Origin: Eubacteriales bacterium
Lineage (GTDB): Bacteria; Bacillota; Clostridia; Christensenellales; Aristaeellaceae
Assembly (NCBI GenBank): GCA_028693055.1
Contig: JAQUWD010000015.1
Location: 1 to 64,000 of the forward strand
Direction: 5' to 3'
Length of the DNA: 64,000 nucleotides
The notes under the pieces are model-generated. The model did no database searches. It saw nothing but the letters and a program-made list of their open reading frames with translations, and had not been told where the DNA came from. Of this stretch, positions 1-8,520 are shown in pieces (within the stretch, counting starts at the first letter, position 1; every line of letters begins with the position of its first letter). Both the position numbers and the translations under genes were made by a program.

Positions 1-90
1 CTATGCGTATGTTTGCGGCTTTGGCGTGTTTTCAGCTGCTTTTTCGCCGCTTTGCTGTATTATTTACGATACAAATGATGCCTATAACAA

Positions 91-134
91 GAGAGTGCCC
101 CAAAATCATTTTGAGACACTCCCTTTTCATTTTT
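91..134. terminator. Hairpin with T-rich flank, probable terminator
   Basis: An inverted repeat pairs about 93-105 with 109-121. As minus-strand RNA the two mismatches become G-U pairs, which suits a terminator for the minus-strand gene ending at 171. On the plus strand the hairpin is followed by a better T-rich tract (122-135), so it may act in both directions. Bases 1-78 are open in one plus frame and would end in a short hydrophobic, basic tail; this could be the end of a plus-strand gene outside the window, but it is too short to call. Confidence 0.5.
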
Positions 135-170
135 TGACATTGCCGCGGCGGCTTGCAATTTCATGCTAGA

Positions 171-1277
171 TTAGTTCGATAGCGGCGTTTCGCATATACA
201 AGCAACCACCGCGTATCCGTCGTTATCGAAGCTTGCCTCCAATGCGGCTCCCTCCGGCAATTGAAACTCCACATATTCCCCATCCATGGGCTTGCAGAAA
301 ATGAAGTAGCTTTTGGTTGCATCTCGCTTTACATGCAAAACCCGCTTCTGATGCAGCAGCGTTAAATACTCTTCCATATCCAGATTGAGAAAGGTCATCG
401 CCGTAGCGTGAGCCTCCCCCACATAGCGAAAACGAAAGGCGCGGAAGCCTTCTCCCTCGGATGTGGTACGGATAAACCCATAACGCCATGCCGTTTGCAG
501 CAGCGTACGGCCGGGTGCCGTGCTTTCTAACAGCTGCTCGTCAGGTTGAGAGGAACCGCTGACAACCAGCCGCAGCTCGACGGCGTACTCCTGCTGCAGC
601 TCTCCCGTTCCCGGCGGGTCGACCTCTGCCAGCGTTTTACGCACCGCCTCATCCATGGGCATGCGCGCCGCCAGCGTTCGCAGTCTCTCCAGCTGCCATT
701 CCCGCTGCTCCCACGGGGTCATAGTTCCACGGCATACGGCAAAGCCTCCAATACCTTTTCCCCGCAGCCCCGCAAATAGCCGGGTCAAGGCGGCGATGGT
801 CTCCTTGCCGCTTTTTATGGTCAAGTCGTTTACCGGCACCATGCCCTTGCCGTAGTTTGCCACGCTCATGGTATTGGGCGCGGGCACGCCCTTTGGCAGC
901 GGACGACCGTCGCTGATCAGCAAAAACTTGCCTCGCAAAAGCTGCTCACGGGTGAAGGTCTTGGATACATAATCGATCCCTTGAGGCAGCGCGTACTCCA
1001 CCTCGTTGACCGCACGGGCGGACACCGGCTGAGCAGCCGTCCACTCCGCTGCCAAAATTTGATATTGGTCAGGCTCTTGCTGCTTTCCAACCGCCGCCGG
1101 CAAAGCCATAGCGATCACAAAGGAAATCATCACCATTGCTGCGTGGAGCGCGCGTCGGCGGGAGGACAGGGAAGGCGTTTTCACCATCGTACACTGTGCG
1201 CCCCAGCAGGGCGGCTGTCGTTTGGTACTCCGCCTGCGGTTTCGCCATTCCCGTTCTGTTAAAACACCTTCGGCCAC
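171..1277 (-). CDS. VanY/M15B-like exported protein lacking catalytic residues
   Basis: A 368-residue protein with one N-terminal hydrophobic segment (about residues 47-63), so membrane-anchored or secreted. The remainder resembles D-Ala-D-Ala carboxypeptidases of the VanY/M15B type: a PGTGELQQEYAVEL stretch (about 222-235) sits where the family has SxHxxGxAxD, and FRFRYVG followed by H-A (about 280-288) sits where the family has EPWHxRYVG; LDMEEYL follows as in the family. The zinc ligands are gone: the first His is Leu, the Asp is Glu, and the WH of the last motif is FR. I infer a non-catalytic cell-wall-binding or regulatory homologue. Start: GTG at 1277 has an AGGAGGGA site 7 nt upstream, but both lie in a hairpin (1265-1315); ATG at 1187 (residue 31) keeps the hydrophobic segment and is a real alternative. 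Confidence 0.6.
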   Translation of the reverse strand: MAEGVLTEREWRNRRRSTKRQPPCWGAQCTMVKTPSLSSRRRALHAAMVMISFVIAMALPAAVGKQQEPDQYQILAAEWTAAQPVSARAVNEVEYALPQGIDYVSKTFTREQLLRGKFLLISDGRPLPKGVPAPNTMSVANYGKGMVPVNDLTIKSGKETIAALTRLFAGLRGKGIGGFAVCRGTMTPWEQREWQLERLRTLAARMPMDEAVRKTLAEVDPPGTGELQQEYAVELRLVVSGSSQPDEQLLESTAPGRTLLQTAWRYGFIRTTSEGEGFRAFRFRYVGEAHATAMTFLNLDMEEYLTLLHQKRVLHVKRDATKSYFIFCKPMDGEYVEFQLPEGAALEASFDNDGYAVVACICETPLSN

Positions 1278-1315
1278 ACCATTCCCTCCTTTTGGGAATA
1301 GCGTGACCGAAGGTG
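1265..1315 (-). terminator. Long hairpin between G3P operon and VanY-like gene
   Basis: Three stacked perfect arms pair 1265-1273 with 1307-1315, 1275-1277 with 1303-1305, and 1281-1286 with 1294-1299, leaving a 7-base loop. In the minus direction the stem is followed by TTTT at 1264-1261. It lies 37 bases after the DUF1667 gene stop, so it probably ends that transcript. The only good ribosome site (1283-1290) and the GTG start (1275-1277) of the next gene are inside this structure. Confidence 0.6.
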
Positions 1316-1351
1316 ATAAAAACTATACAGAGTAAAGCGCAATCATCCCGT

Positions 1352-1705
1352 TTACTGTACGCTCTTGGTGGCGATCACATCAACGCCGGTACCGCATACG
1401 TTGGCGCAAATCACCTGTCCAGCCTCCACAGGCGCATGAAGCTGCACTTTTCCTAGCTCCGCCATGCAGTGAAAGATATCCTTCTTGGGGATGGGCGTGC
1501 GGGTTTTGGCGCTTACCGGGGTTTGGCGATCCATGACCGGTACGGAAGCCGTCACCATCCGCATGGGCGCGGTGCATTCCTGCTTGGCATAGGTTAGCCC
1601 GCGATTGCAGCTATTGCCGGTAACGCTTTTCACTTCTCCATCCTCCACGACCACCTGCAAACGGCAGCCCACGGGGCAGTTGATACATGTTATTTGCTGT
1701 TCCAT
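1352..1705 (-). CDS. DUF1667 cysteine-rich protein of G3P oxidase operon
   Basis: A 117-residue protein starting with a CxxCxxxC cysteine cluster (CINCPVGC, residues 8-15) and a further Cys near residue 33, resembling the iron-sulfur end of molybdopterin oxidoreductases. DUF1667 proteins are regularly the third gene after two flavoproteins of the GlpA type in Clostridia, and may serve as an electron-transfer subunit in glycerol-3-phosphate oxidation; the role is inferred. It starts 13 bases after the stop of the upstream FAD gene, with AAGGAGGCGAAAGG just before the ATG. Three more Cys occur in the C-terminal third. Confidence 0.85.
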   Translation of the reverse strand: MEQQITCINCPVGCRLQVVVEDGEVKSVTGNSCNRGLTYAKQECTAPMRMVTASVPVMDRQTPVSAKTRTPIPKKDIFHCMAELGKVQLHAPVEAGQVICANVCGTGVDVIATKSVQ

Positions 1706-1718
1706 TCCTTTCGCCTCC

Positions 1719-3002
1719 TTAGCGAACGATCTGAACGGTTACGTCGCCGCCGCTCAGCGCCTTGATTTGCTCAGGCTTTAGCATCAGCTCGGCCATTTCG
1801 CCGGGCGTTAAAATACGCTTCTTCTGCCGCAGAATTTCCTTGTCGCCATCCAGGATGGATACGGTAGCGTTCTCGTACACTCCGGCAGGGCGGAACATCA
1901 CCTGCACGCTTTCCGCTTCCCCCTCCGGCACCAATAAGCGCTGGGGCACCACGCCCCGCACGCCCTCGCCATCCTTTAAGCGCACATAAGCGCCTTTGCG
2001 GCTCTTTCCTTGTACATAGGCTGCCGCAGCTTTACCGGCTTTAAAGCTTTCAGCGCTGACAAAGTCCACCAGATCATGCACATGCAGCACGTTGCCGCAA
2101 GCGAAGATACCCTCCTTGTCCGTTTGCAGAGAATCGTCTACCACCGCGCCTTGGGTTAATGGAGACATTTCCACATTGGCTTGCAAGGTCAGTTCGTTTT
2201 CCGGGATCAATCCGACGGATAAAAGCAAGGTATCGCAGTCGAAATGCTGTTCCGTTCCGGGGATGGGGTTACGCCGCTCGTCTACCTGCGCCACAGTAAC
2301 GCCGGAAAGGCGCTCCTTGCCCTCGATATCAATGACCGTATGGCTTAAAAGCAAGGGAATATCATAGTCGTGCAGGCACTGCACAATGTTACGGTTCAAG
2401 CCGCTGGAATAGGGCATCAGCTCCACACAGGCAAGCACCTTCGCGCCTTGCAGCGTCATACGGCGCGCCATGATCAAGCCGATATCGCCGCTGCCTAGAA
2501 TGACCACCCGCTTACCGGGCATGTAGCCTTCCAAGTTCACAAATTTCTGCGCCGTACCCGCCGAATAGATACCCGAGCAGCGCGCGCCCGGCGTTGCCAG
2601 CGCCCCCCGGGGACGCTCCCGGCAGCCCATGGCTAAAATCAAAGCGCCCGCTTCAAAAAGCTGAACACCCTTTTCCTTGCTGATAGCCGTCACGAAACGG
2701 TTTTCATCAATGGACAAAACCGTTGTGCCGCAGCGCACTTCAATCCCCAAATCCCGAACGCGATCAATATCCCGCTGGGCATATTCAGGCCCGGTCAGCT
2801 CCTCCTTGAAGCGATGAAGGCCGAAGCCGTTATGAATACACTGGCGGAGAATACCGCCCATGTTTTGTTCCCGTTCCAATACCAGCAGGTTTTCAACGCC
2901 CGCTTCCTTAGCGGCGATGGCCGCCGCCATACCTGCCGGACCAGCGCCAACAATCAGCACATCAACGTACTGCACCTGACCCCGTAGCTCTTGACTCAGC
3001 AT
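1719..3002 (-). CDS. FAD/NAD(P)-dependent oxidoreductase, second subunit of G3P oxidase trio
   Basis: A 427-residue flavoprotein. The FAD-binding motif VGAGPAGMAAAIAA is near the N-terminus, a second nucleotide-binding motif (VVILGSGDIGLIMARR) is near the middle, and a GIFACGNV element marks the FAD ribityl contact. It matches the pyridine nucleotide-disulfide oxidoreductase-like subunit next to GlpA-type proteins. The frame is open upstream, but ATG 3000-3002 is the likely start: it follows the upstream TAA by one base and has an AGGGGGA site about 8 bases before it, indicating translational coupling. It probably passes electrons from the GlpA-like subunit to NAD or a membrane carrier (inference). 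Confidence 0.85.
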   Translation of the reverse strand: MLSQELRGQVQYVDVLIVGAGPAGMAAAIAAKEAGVENLLVLEREQNMGGILRQCIHNGFGLHRFKEELTGPEYAQRDIDRVRDLGIEVRCGTTVLSIDENRFVTAISKEKGVQLFEAGALILAMGCRERPRGALATPGARCSGIYSAGTAQKFVNLEGYMPGKRVVILGSGDIGLIMARRMTLQGAKVLACVELMPYSSGLNRNIVQCLHDYDIPLLLSHTVIDIEGKERLSGVTVAQVDERRNPIPGTEQHFDCDTLLLSVGLIPENELTLQANVEMSPLTQGAVVDDSLQTDKEGIFACGNVLHVHDLVDFVSAESFKAGKAAAAYVQGKSRKGAYVRLKDGEGVRGVVPQRLLVPEGEAESVQVMFRPAGVYENATVSILDGDKEILRQKKRILTPGEMAELMLKPEQIKALSGGDVTVQIVR

Positions 3003-3003
3003 C

Positions 3004-4458
3004 TTACGCATCCCCCTTGTGCATGGACTGTGCAATGGTTCCCGTCAGAATCCGGCTTTCACCGCCGCATTTGGTCACCTCGGTAGGCGCGACCCCCAGC
3101 TCCTCCGACAGGATTTCCAAAACTCTTGGGCTGCAGAAGCCGCCTTGACAACGTCCCATACCCGCGCGGGTGCGGCGCTTTACGCCGTCGATGGTGGTCG
3201 CGCCTACAGGCCGACGAATCGCGGCGCGAATCTCAGCCTCGGTGACCTGCTCGCAGCGGCAAACCAGCGCGCCATATTCGGGATTGCGCTTCACTACGTC
3301 TACCCGTTCCTCCAGCGTCATGGCATAAAAGGGTTTTTCGCGTTTCGGCGCGGGCTTCCATTCTTTTTTCTCAGCAAGGCCATTTTCAGAGATAATCTGC
3401 TCTGTCAGCAGCTTCGCAATAGCGGGTGCAGCGGACAAACCGGGGCTTTCGATGCCAATCGTCTCATAAGAGCCTTGCACGCCCTCGGTTGCGCCAATAA
3501 TGAAATCGCCATTTTCCTCGTGGGCGCGCACGCCCGCGAAGGTGGTGACCACCGTGCGCAGGCTTAAGCCCGGCCACGTGAGCCGCGCCTTTTCATTTAC
3601 GATTTTTAAAGCCGCCGCCGTGGTGGATACGTCCGTTCCGTCCTCGATATCGTCAGCGGAAGGCCCAAGCAGCGTATTGCCGTGCACCGTGGGGCTAACC
3701 AAGATACCCTTGCCCATCTTCGTGGGCGTTTGGAACATGGTCATGGTGAAAAGCAGATCCTTTTGATGATCCAGCAAATAGTACTCGCCCTTGCGGGGAA
3801 TGATGTGCAGCTTCTTTTCAGAAAGCTGGTTATGCAGCTCTGCGGAGAAAACACCGGCGCAGTTGACGATTAAATCGGCGGTATACTCGCCCTTTGTGGT
3901 ATGCAGCGCAAAGCCGTCTCCGTTTTTCTCGATGGTCTGCACCTTTGCATTCATTACAAAGGTCGCGCCGTTTACCGCTGCGTGGTCTGCCAGCGCACAG
4001 GTCAGCTCATAAGGGCTGGTCAAGCCGGACATAGGCTCCAGCAACGCGCATACCACATTGGGGTTCACATTGGGCTCTAGCTTTAGGATTTCATCCTTCT
4101 CGATGATGCGTTGACCTGCAACTCCGTTTTGCTCGCCCTGCTTGTATAGCTCCTGAACCGTGGCACGCTCTTCTTGCGAAAAGGCCAGAACCATCGCTCC
4201 GGGCTGTCCATAGGGCGCGTCTACCTCTTTGCACAGCTCGGGATACATCCTTGCGCCTTCTACATTCAGCTTCGCCTTGAGGGAGCCGGGTTTTGCGTCA
4301 AAGCCTGCATGAACGATACCGCTATTGGCCTTGCTGGCTCCGTGAGCAACGTCCTCTCCGCCCTCTAGCACCGTGACCTTCGCCTCGTAACGGGACAGCA
4401 GCCGCGCCATGGCACAGCCGATCACGCCGCCTCCGATGACAATAATCCGCTTCTCCAA
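3004..4458 (-). CDS. GlpA-like glycerol-3-phosphate dehydrogenase with [2Fe-2S] domain
   Basis: A 484-residue DAO-type FAD oxidoreductase. IIVIGGGVIGCAMARLLSR binds FAD at the N-terminus, followed by HGASKANSGIVHAGFDA as in GlpA/GlpD. The C-terminal ~100 residues form a BFD-like [2Fe-2S] domain with CRCEQVTEAEI and CQGGFC cysteine pairs. It likely oxidises glycerol 3-phosphate to dihydroxyacetone phosphate together with the two downstream genes; specificity within the family is not certain. Start: an ATG exists at 4479, but a GGAGGG site lies between it and a TTG at codon 8, six bases upstream of that TTG. This favours TTG 4458 and puts the flavin motif close to the N-terminus, as usual. Confidence 0.85.
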   Translation of the reverse strand: MEKRIIVIGGGVIGCAMARLLSRYEAKVTVLEGGEDVAHGASKANSGIVHAGFDAKPGSLKAKLNVEGARMYPELCKEVDAPYGQPGAMVLAFSQEERATVQELYKQGEQNGVAGQRIIEKDEILKLEPNVNPNVVCALLEPMSGLTSPYELTCALADHAAVNGATFVMNAKVQTIEKNGDGFALHTTKGEYTADLIVNCAGVFSAELHNQLSEKKLHIIPRKGEYYLLDHQKDLLFTMTMFQTPTKMGKGILVSPTVHGNTLLGPSADDIEDGTDVSTTAAALKIVNEKARLTWPGLSLRTVVTTFAGVRAHEENGDFIIGATEGVQGSYETIGIESPGLSAAPAIAKLLTEQIISENGLAEKKEWKPAPKREKPFYAMTLEERVDVVKRNPEYGALVCRCEQVTEAEIRAAIRRPVGATTIDGVKRRTRAGMGRCQGGFCSPRVLEILSEELGVAPTEVTKCGGESRILTGTIAQSMHKGDA

Positions 4459-4505
4459 TCTAAACCCTCCGTATTCCATCGATGCAAGCGCATCTTGCTT
4501 TGACT

Positions 4506-4533
4506 ATTTTATCACAAAGGTCATCAAAATGCA
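4506..4533 (-). promoter_or_regulatory. Weak candidate promoter for G3P oxidase operon
   Basis: Reading the minus strand, TGATAAAAT gives an extended -10 (hexamer 4506-4511) with TGCATT as a poor -35 sixteen bases upstream. The position, about 50 bases before the TTG start, is suitable, but the -35 match is weak. Confidence 0.3.
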
Positions 4534-4563
4534 GTAGTAAAAATGCGAAAATTTACGATAAGT

Positions 4564-5103
4564 TTAGTTTTCTTCCGTTTTTCCATAGCCATTAAACCAT
4601 GCCCGTTCGTCAAAAGGCTTTTTCTGAACGTTTACAGGCTTTTCGGCAGGCACGCCAATCGGAAGATAAGCCACTAGCTCCCTATCCTGCGGCACTCCCA
4701 GCATATCGGCCATTCTGCGCCCAATCCGGTCTGCGTCGGTAATATGCCCCTCTACCCAGCAGCTGGCATAGCCCATGGCAGTTGCCGTCAGCAAGATATT
4801 TTCAATGGCGGCGGCATAATCCTGCACATAGTAGGTGCGGTCGCGGTAGGCGATAATCCTTTGGGTCAGCACGCAAATTGCGGCGGGAGCCGATGCAAAG
4901 TTAGGCTTTTCCATCAGCGCGGCTACCTGCTTTACCAGCAGCGAGTCCTCCAATGCAATCAGCGACGTGGTCTGCTTATTGCAGCCTGACGGCGCAGCAA
5001 GTCCGGCTTCCAGCAGGAGCCGTAGATCCTTGTGCGGCACAGGGGTATTCAAGTACTTGCCGCGGTAGCTGAAGCGTTCCTGAATGGCGGTTTGTAGATC
5101 CAT
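4564..5103 (-). CDS. Nitroreductase-family FMN protein
   Basis: A 179-residue nitroreductase-like protein. It has the family opening (AIQERFSYRGKYLNTPVP, then LLEAGLAAPSGCNKQ, the FMN phosphate-binding region) and a late stretch, MGYASCWVEGHI, typical of the flavin pocket. Such enzymes reduce nitro groups, quinones or related compounds with NAD(P)H; the substrate cannot be read from sequence. The ATG at 5103 is chosen over an in-frame start six codons upstream because GGGGGAGGA lies 7 bases before it. It is the last gene of the ruvC-ruvA-ruvB-queA run, 32 bases after queA, with no evident functional link. Confidence 0.85.
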   Translation of the reverse strand: MDLQTAIQERFSYRGKYLNTPVPHKDLRLLLEAGLAAPSGCNKQTTSLIALEDSLLVKQVAALMEKPNFASAPAAICVLTQRIIAYRDRTYYVQDYAAAIENILLTATAMGYASCWVEGHITDADRIGRRMADMLGVPQDRELVAYLPIGVPAEKPVNVQKKPFDERAWFNGYGKTEEN

Positions 5104-5135
5104 AAAGCAGTCCTCCCCCATCTATTGTGTAAGCA

Positions 5136-6161
5136 TTATAGAATCAGCATACAATCTCCAAAGGAAAAAAAGCGATACCGCTGCTCCACCGCTTCTCGGT
5201 AAACGCGCAGCGCTTCTTCGCGCCCCATCAGCGCGGAAACCAGCATCAATAGCGTGCTTTGCGGCAGATGAAAGTTGGTAATCAGCGCGTCCACGGCATG
5301 GTACTGATAGCCGGGCATAATAAAAATGTTCGTATCTCCGCTCCCGGCTTTAACGATGCAATCCTCGCCGGTAACGGTTTCCAGCGTCCGTACGCTGGTG
5401 GTGCCAACGCATATGCAACGTCCTCCCGCTTGACGAATCGCATTGATCCGGGCAGCCGCCTCGGGCGTAACCTCATAGTGCTCCACGTGCATCTGATGGT
5501 CGCTCACGTCCTCTTCCTTTACCGGACGGAAGGTTCCAAGGCCTACATGGAGCAATATAGGAATAATTTCCACGCCCATGCTCCTGATTTTTTCCAAAAG
5601 CTCCGGTGTGAAATGCAGCCCGGCAGTAGGAGCGGCGGCGCTGCCCTCCTGCTTGGCGTAGACCGTCTGATAACGTCCTTTATCCGCCAGCTTTTCATGG
5701 ATATAGGGCGGCAGCGGCATCTGCCCCAGCCTGTCCAGCAGCTCTTCAAACACACCCTCATAGTAAAAGCGTACCTTCCGCGCCCCTTCCGGCGCGCGAT
5801 CCACAATTTCCGCCCGAAGAAGGCCGTTGCCGAAGGAACAGAAGGTTCCGGGAGCCAGTCTGCGTCCCGGCCGCACCAGCGCCTCCCACACGTCCTTCTC
5901 AAGGCGTTTAAGCAGCAGAATTTCAACCGGCACATGGGTTTCTTCCTTTTCACCCAGCAACCTAGCCGGAATCACCTTGGTTTCGTTAATCACCAGCGCG
6001 TCCCCTTTGCGCAGGAACGTAGGCAAGTCGTAAAAATGGAGATGCTTCATGGAACGGTCGGCGCGGTCATATACCAGCATACGGCTGTGATCCCGCGGTT
6101 CTACCGGAGTCTGCGCGATCAGCTCCTCCGGAAGCTCATAGTCAAAGTCCGAGGTTTTCAT
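5136..6161 (-). CDS. queA: S-adenosylmethionine:tRNA ribosyltransferase-isomerase
   Basis: A 341-residue cytoplasmic enzyme that transfers and rearranges the ribose of S-adenosylmethionine onto 7-aminomethyl-7-deazaguanine in tRNA, giving epoxyqueuosine. The opening ([25 protein letters not shown]) and the internal GLHFTPELL and [10 protein letters not shown] motifs are diagnostic, as is the C-terminal [16 protein letters not shown]. Length matches the family. ATG overlaps the ruvB stop by four bases (ATGA), so the genes are translationally coupled. Its usual partner tgt is not next to it here. Confidence 0.97.
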   Translation of the reverse strand: MKTSDFDYELPEELIAQTPVEPRDHSRMLVYDRADRSMKHLHFYDLPTFLRKGDALVINETKVIPARLLGEKEETHVPVEILLLKRLEKDVWEALVRPGRRLAPGTFCSFGNGLLRAEIVDRAPEGARKVRFYYEGVFEELLDRLGQMPLPPYIHEKLADKGRYQTVYAKQEGSAAAPTAGLHFTPELLEKIRSMGVEIIPILLHVGLGTFRPVKEEDVSDHQMHVEHYEVTPEAAARINAIRQAGGRCICVGTTSVRTLETVTGEDCIVKAGSGDTNIFIMPGYQYHAVDALITNFHLPQSTLLMLVSALMGREEALRVYREAVEQRYRFFSFGDCMLIL

Positions 6162-7183
6162 ATTTTCATCTGCTCCTGATTATCATTCGGCTGGGGCTTA
6201 CGGCCCATATGCTCATAGGCGGCGGGGGTAGCCACGCGGCCTCTGGGGGTTCTCATTAAAAAGCCCAACTGCATTAAGTAAGGCTCATATACATCCTCGA
6301 TGGTAGTTGCATCCTCGCCGGTCATCGCGCCCAAGGTTTCCAAGCCTACGGGGCCGCCCCCAAACTTGTCGATCATCGTGCCCAACATCGTTCGGTCCAG
6401 CTTGTCAAGGCCCAGTTCATCCACCTCTAGCATATCCAGCGCTTGCTTGGCTACCGCCTCGGTGATAACGCCCTCCGCCCGGATTTGGGCAAAGTCCCGC
6501 ACTCGGCGGAGCATGCGGTTGGCAATTCGAGGGGTACCCCGGCTGCGGCGGGCGATTTCCAGAATCCCCTTTTCCTCCGCGCGAACGTTTAAAATACCAG
6601 CGCTTCTTGACACGATGGCAGAAAGCTCCTGGGGCGTGTACATTTCCAGCCGAAACAGGATGCCGAACCGGTCCCGCAAGGGCGCGGACAGCAGCCCCGC
6701 CCTTGTCGTTGCGCCTACCAGCGTAAAATGAGGTAAATCCAAACGAATACTACGGGCGGTGGGGCCTTTGCCGATCATGATATCCAGCGCATAATCCTCC
6801 ATGGCGGGATAGAGTACCTCCTCCACGGAGCGGCTTAACCGATGAATCTCATCAATAAAAAGCACGTCCCCATTGGCAAGGTTCGTCAATATGCTAGCCA
6901 GATCTCCGGGGCGCTCAATGGCGGGGCCGCTGGTAATACGAATGTTCTGGCCCATTTCCGAGGCGATTATCCCCGCCAAGGTAGTCTTACCTAATCCCGG
7001 AGGCCCGTACAGCAGCAAATGATCCAGCGATTCATGACGCTTTAAAGCGGCTTCGATGGAAATGTGAAGATTTTGCTTGATGTTCTCCTGCCCGATGTAT
7101 TCCCGCAGGGCTTTGGGGCGCAGGCTCTGCTCCTGCTCGTCCTCCCCCTCCCGAAACCCGGTGGTGACGATGCGATCTTCCAT
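6158..7183 (-). CDS. ruvB: Holliday junction branch migration ATPase RuvB
   Basis: A 341-residue AAA+ ATPase that drives branch migration of Holliday junctions as a hexamer bound to RuvA. Visible are the RuvB opening [14 protein letters not shown], Walker [12 protein letters not shown], Walker [10 protein letters not shown], sensor [19 protein letters not shown] and the C-terminal winged-helix region with GPVGLETL and EPYLMQLGF. The length is typical. It lies 12 bases after ruvA and overlaps queA by 4 bases. Confidence 0.98.
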   Translation of the reverse strand: MEDRIVTTGFREGEDEQEQSLRPKALREYIGQENIKQNLHISIEAALKRHESLDHLLLYGPPGLGKTTLAGIIASEMGQNIRITSGPAIERPGDLASILTNLANGDVLFIDEIHRLSRSVEEVLYPAMEDYALDIMIGKGPTARSIRLDLPHFTLVGATTRAGLLSAPLRDRFGILFRLEMYTPQELSAIVSRSAGILNVRAEEKGILEIARRSRGTPRIANRMLRRVRDFAQIRAEGVITEAVAKQALDMLEVDELGLDKLDRTMLGTMIDKFGGGPVGLETLGAMTGEDATTIEDVYEPYLMQLGFLMRTPRGRVATPAAYEHMGRKPQPNDNQEQMKI

Positions 7184-7195
7184 TCTCTATCCTCC

Positions 7196-7807
7196 TCAGC
7201 CCTGCTGCGCCATTTGCCGCAGTGCCAGCTTGATCAGCTCGTCCGTGGTAGCGGACGGATCCTTCACGCCCTTTAGCGACGCTACAGCCTCCTGAGGCGA
7301 ATAGCCCAGAGATTGCAAGGCCAGTATCGCCTCGCTCAGCGCGTCGCTGGGCGCGGTATCCGGTGGAAGGCCGATCTCCGTCACTCCGCTAGACAGCGCG
7401 TCTTGGGTGAGCTTATCCTTTAGCTCCAGGCTGATGCGCTGTGCAATTTTCTTTCCTACGCCCGGCGCTCTGGAAAGGGCGTTGGCGTCGCCGGTGAGAA
7501 TAGCCATCCGCAGTTCGCCAAGCGGCATGCTTCCCAGCACAAAAAGCGCGCTTTTAGGCCCAACGCCCGAAACGGAAATTAAGCGACGAAACATGTCCCG
7601 CTCTTCTCTTTGCAGAAAGCCGTACAGCTCCACCGCATCCTCGCGGACGTTCATATGAACATAAACACGGCAGGTTTCGCCCTTTCCCGGCAATGCGGAT
7701 ATCGTATTCATGCTGCATTGAAGGTAGTAGCCTACCCCTCCCGCCGTCATCAAAACGATCTCGCCGGCGTTTTTTTCAAGCATCGTTCCTTCGATCAAAG
7801 CGATCAT
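7196..7807 (-). CDS. ruvA: Holliday junction DNA helicase subunit RuvA
   Basis: A 203-residue junction-binding protein that presents DNA to RuvB. It has the N-terminal OB-fold (MIALIEGTMLEK onward), helix-hairpin-helix segments (LISVSGVGPKSAL and LSRAPGVGKKIAQRI) and a C-terminal RuvB-contact domain after a linker near residue 140. The ATG at 7807 is preferred to a GTG three codons earlier because AGAGG lies 8 bases upstream of it and it matches the usual family start. Confidence 0.97.
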   Translation of the reverse strand: MIALIEGTMLEKNAGEIVLMTAGGVGYYLQCSMNTISALPGKGETCRVYVHMNVREDAVELYGFLQREERDMFRRLISVSGVGPKSALFVLGSMPLGELRMAILTGDANALSRAPGVGKKIAQRISLELKDKLTQDALSSGVTEIGLPPDTAPSDALSEAILALQSLGYSPQEAVASLKGVKDPSATTDELIKLALRQMAQQG

Positions 7808-7818
7808 GTCGTCCACCT

Positions 7819-8313
7819 CTATTTCATTCGAAATTGAACCTTCGCCGCGCCTGTGGCGGCGTGGGTCAGCGCGATCGCGATTGCGTCCGCCGCGTCGTCG
7901 GGACGGGCAATTTCCTCCATATGCAGGAGCAGCTTGACCATTTGCTGCACCTGCTGCTTTTCCGCTCCCCCATAGCCCACGACGGCTTGCTTCACCTGCA
8001 TGGGGGTATATTCGTAAAGGTTTTCCGTATATTCCGCACAGGCCGCCACGCTTACGCCTCTAGCCGCGCCTACGGTCAAGGCGGTGGTCACGTTCTTGGC
8101 GAAAAACAATTCCTCAAAAGCGATTTCCTCCGGTTGAAACCGGATCAGCAAGGTACGCATGTCATCATTGATTTGCTTTAGCCGTTCGGGAAAACGCTGC
8201 TTGGGGGTCGTTAAAATGCAGCCATATTCAATCAGCCGCTGCCGCCCCTGTGCAGCCTCGATCACACCCCAGCCCAACGTAGCAAGGCCGGGATCGATCC
8301 CAAGAATCACCAT
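7819..8313 (-). CDS. ruvC: Holliday junction resolvase RuvC
   Basis: A 164-residue endonuclease that cuts Holliday junctions symmetrically. It starts MVILGIDPGLATLGWGV, containing the first catalytic Asp; FEELFFAKN holds the catalytic Glu; HMEEIARPDDAADAIAIAL carries the final Asp pair. Length is normal. The frame is open to 8379, but a strong promoter overlaps 8351-8379, so an upstream start would lie in or before the promoter; ATG 8313 is therefore chosen, with AAAGGA about 11 bases upstream. First gene of the ruvCAB-queA-nitroreductase operon. Confidence 0.96.
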   Translation of the reverse strand: MVILGIDPGLATLGWGVIEAAQGRQRLIEYGCILTTPKQRFPERLKQINDDMRTLLIRFQPEEIAFEELFFAKNVTTALTVGAARGVSVAACAEYTENLYEYTPMQVKQAVVGYGGAEKQQVQQMVKLLLHMEEIARPDDAADAIAIALTHAATGAAKVQFRMK

Positions 8314-8350
8314 ATCAAAAATCATCCTTTCATCGATGAGCACATGGCTA

Positions 8351-8379
8351 ATCATAAGAGTTTTCGTGCCGTTTGTCAA
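8351..8379 (-). promoter_or_regulatory. sigmaA promoter of ruvC operon
   Basis: On the minus strand TTGACA (8374-8379) and TATGAT (8351-8356) are separated by 17 bases, a near-consensus housekeeping promoter. The predicted start point leaves about 30 bases of leader before the ruvC ATG. Confidence 0.85.
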
Positions 8380-8467
8380 TCAAGCCCACAGCCGCATTTA
8401 CTCACGTAGAGCCCTAGCTGAAATCGTATAAATTACCCGTTTGGGGAATAGTCCGCGCTATCCTTCG

Positions 8468-8476
8468 TGGTATAAT
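8468..8476 (+). promoter_or_regulatory. Extended -10 promoter of MalT-like regulator gene
   Basis: TGGTATAAT is a perfect extended -10 element, with the TATAAT at 8471-8476. No good -35 is visible at the right distance, consistent with extended -10 promoters. It lies 44 bases before the GTG start at 8521. Confidence 0.65.
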
Positions 8477-8520
8477 AGAAATAGGAAAGAATATCTCTCC
8501 CCACGAAAGGAGTCTGCGCC

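Noticed and set aside
1-78. Possible end of a plus-strand membrane protein
   Set aside because: Only 25 codons are visible. The hydrophobic, basic tail and the following hairpin are suggestive, but no family can be judged from so little.
5259-6179. 306-codon open frame on the plus strand
   Set aside because: Antisense to queA, which is clearly real; the translation has no recognisable domain and the bias of a shadow frame.
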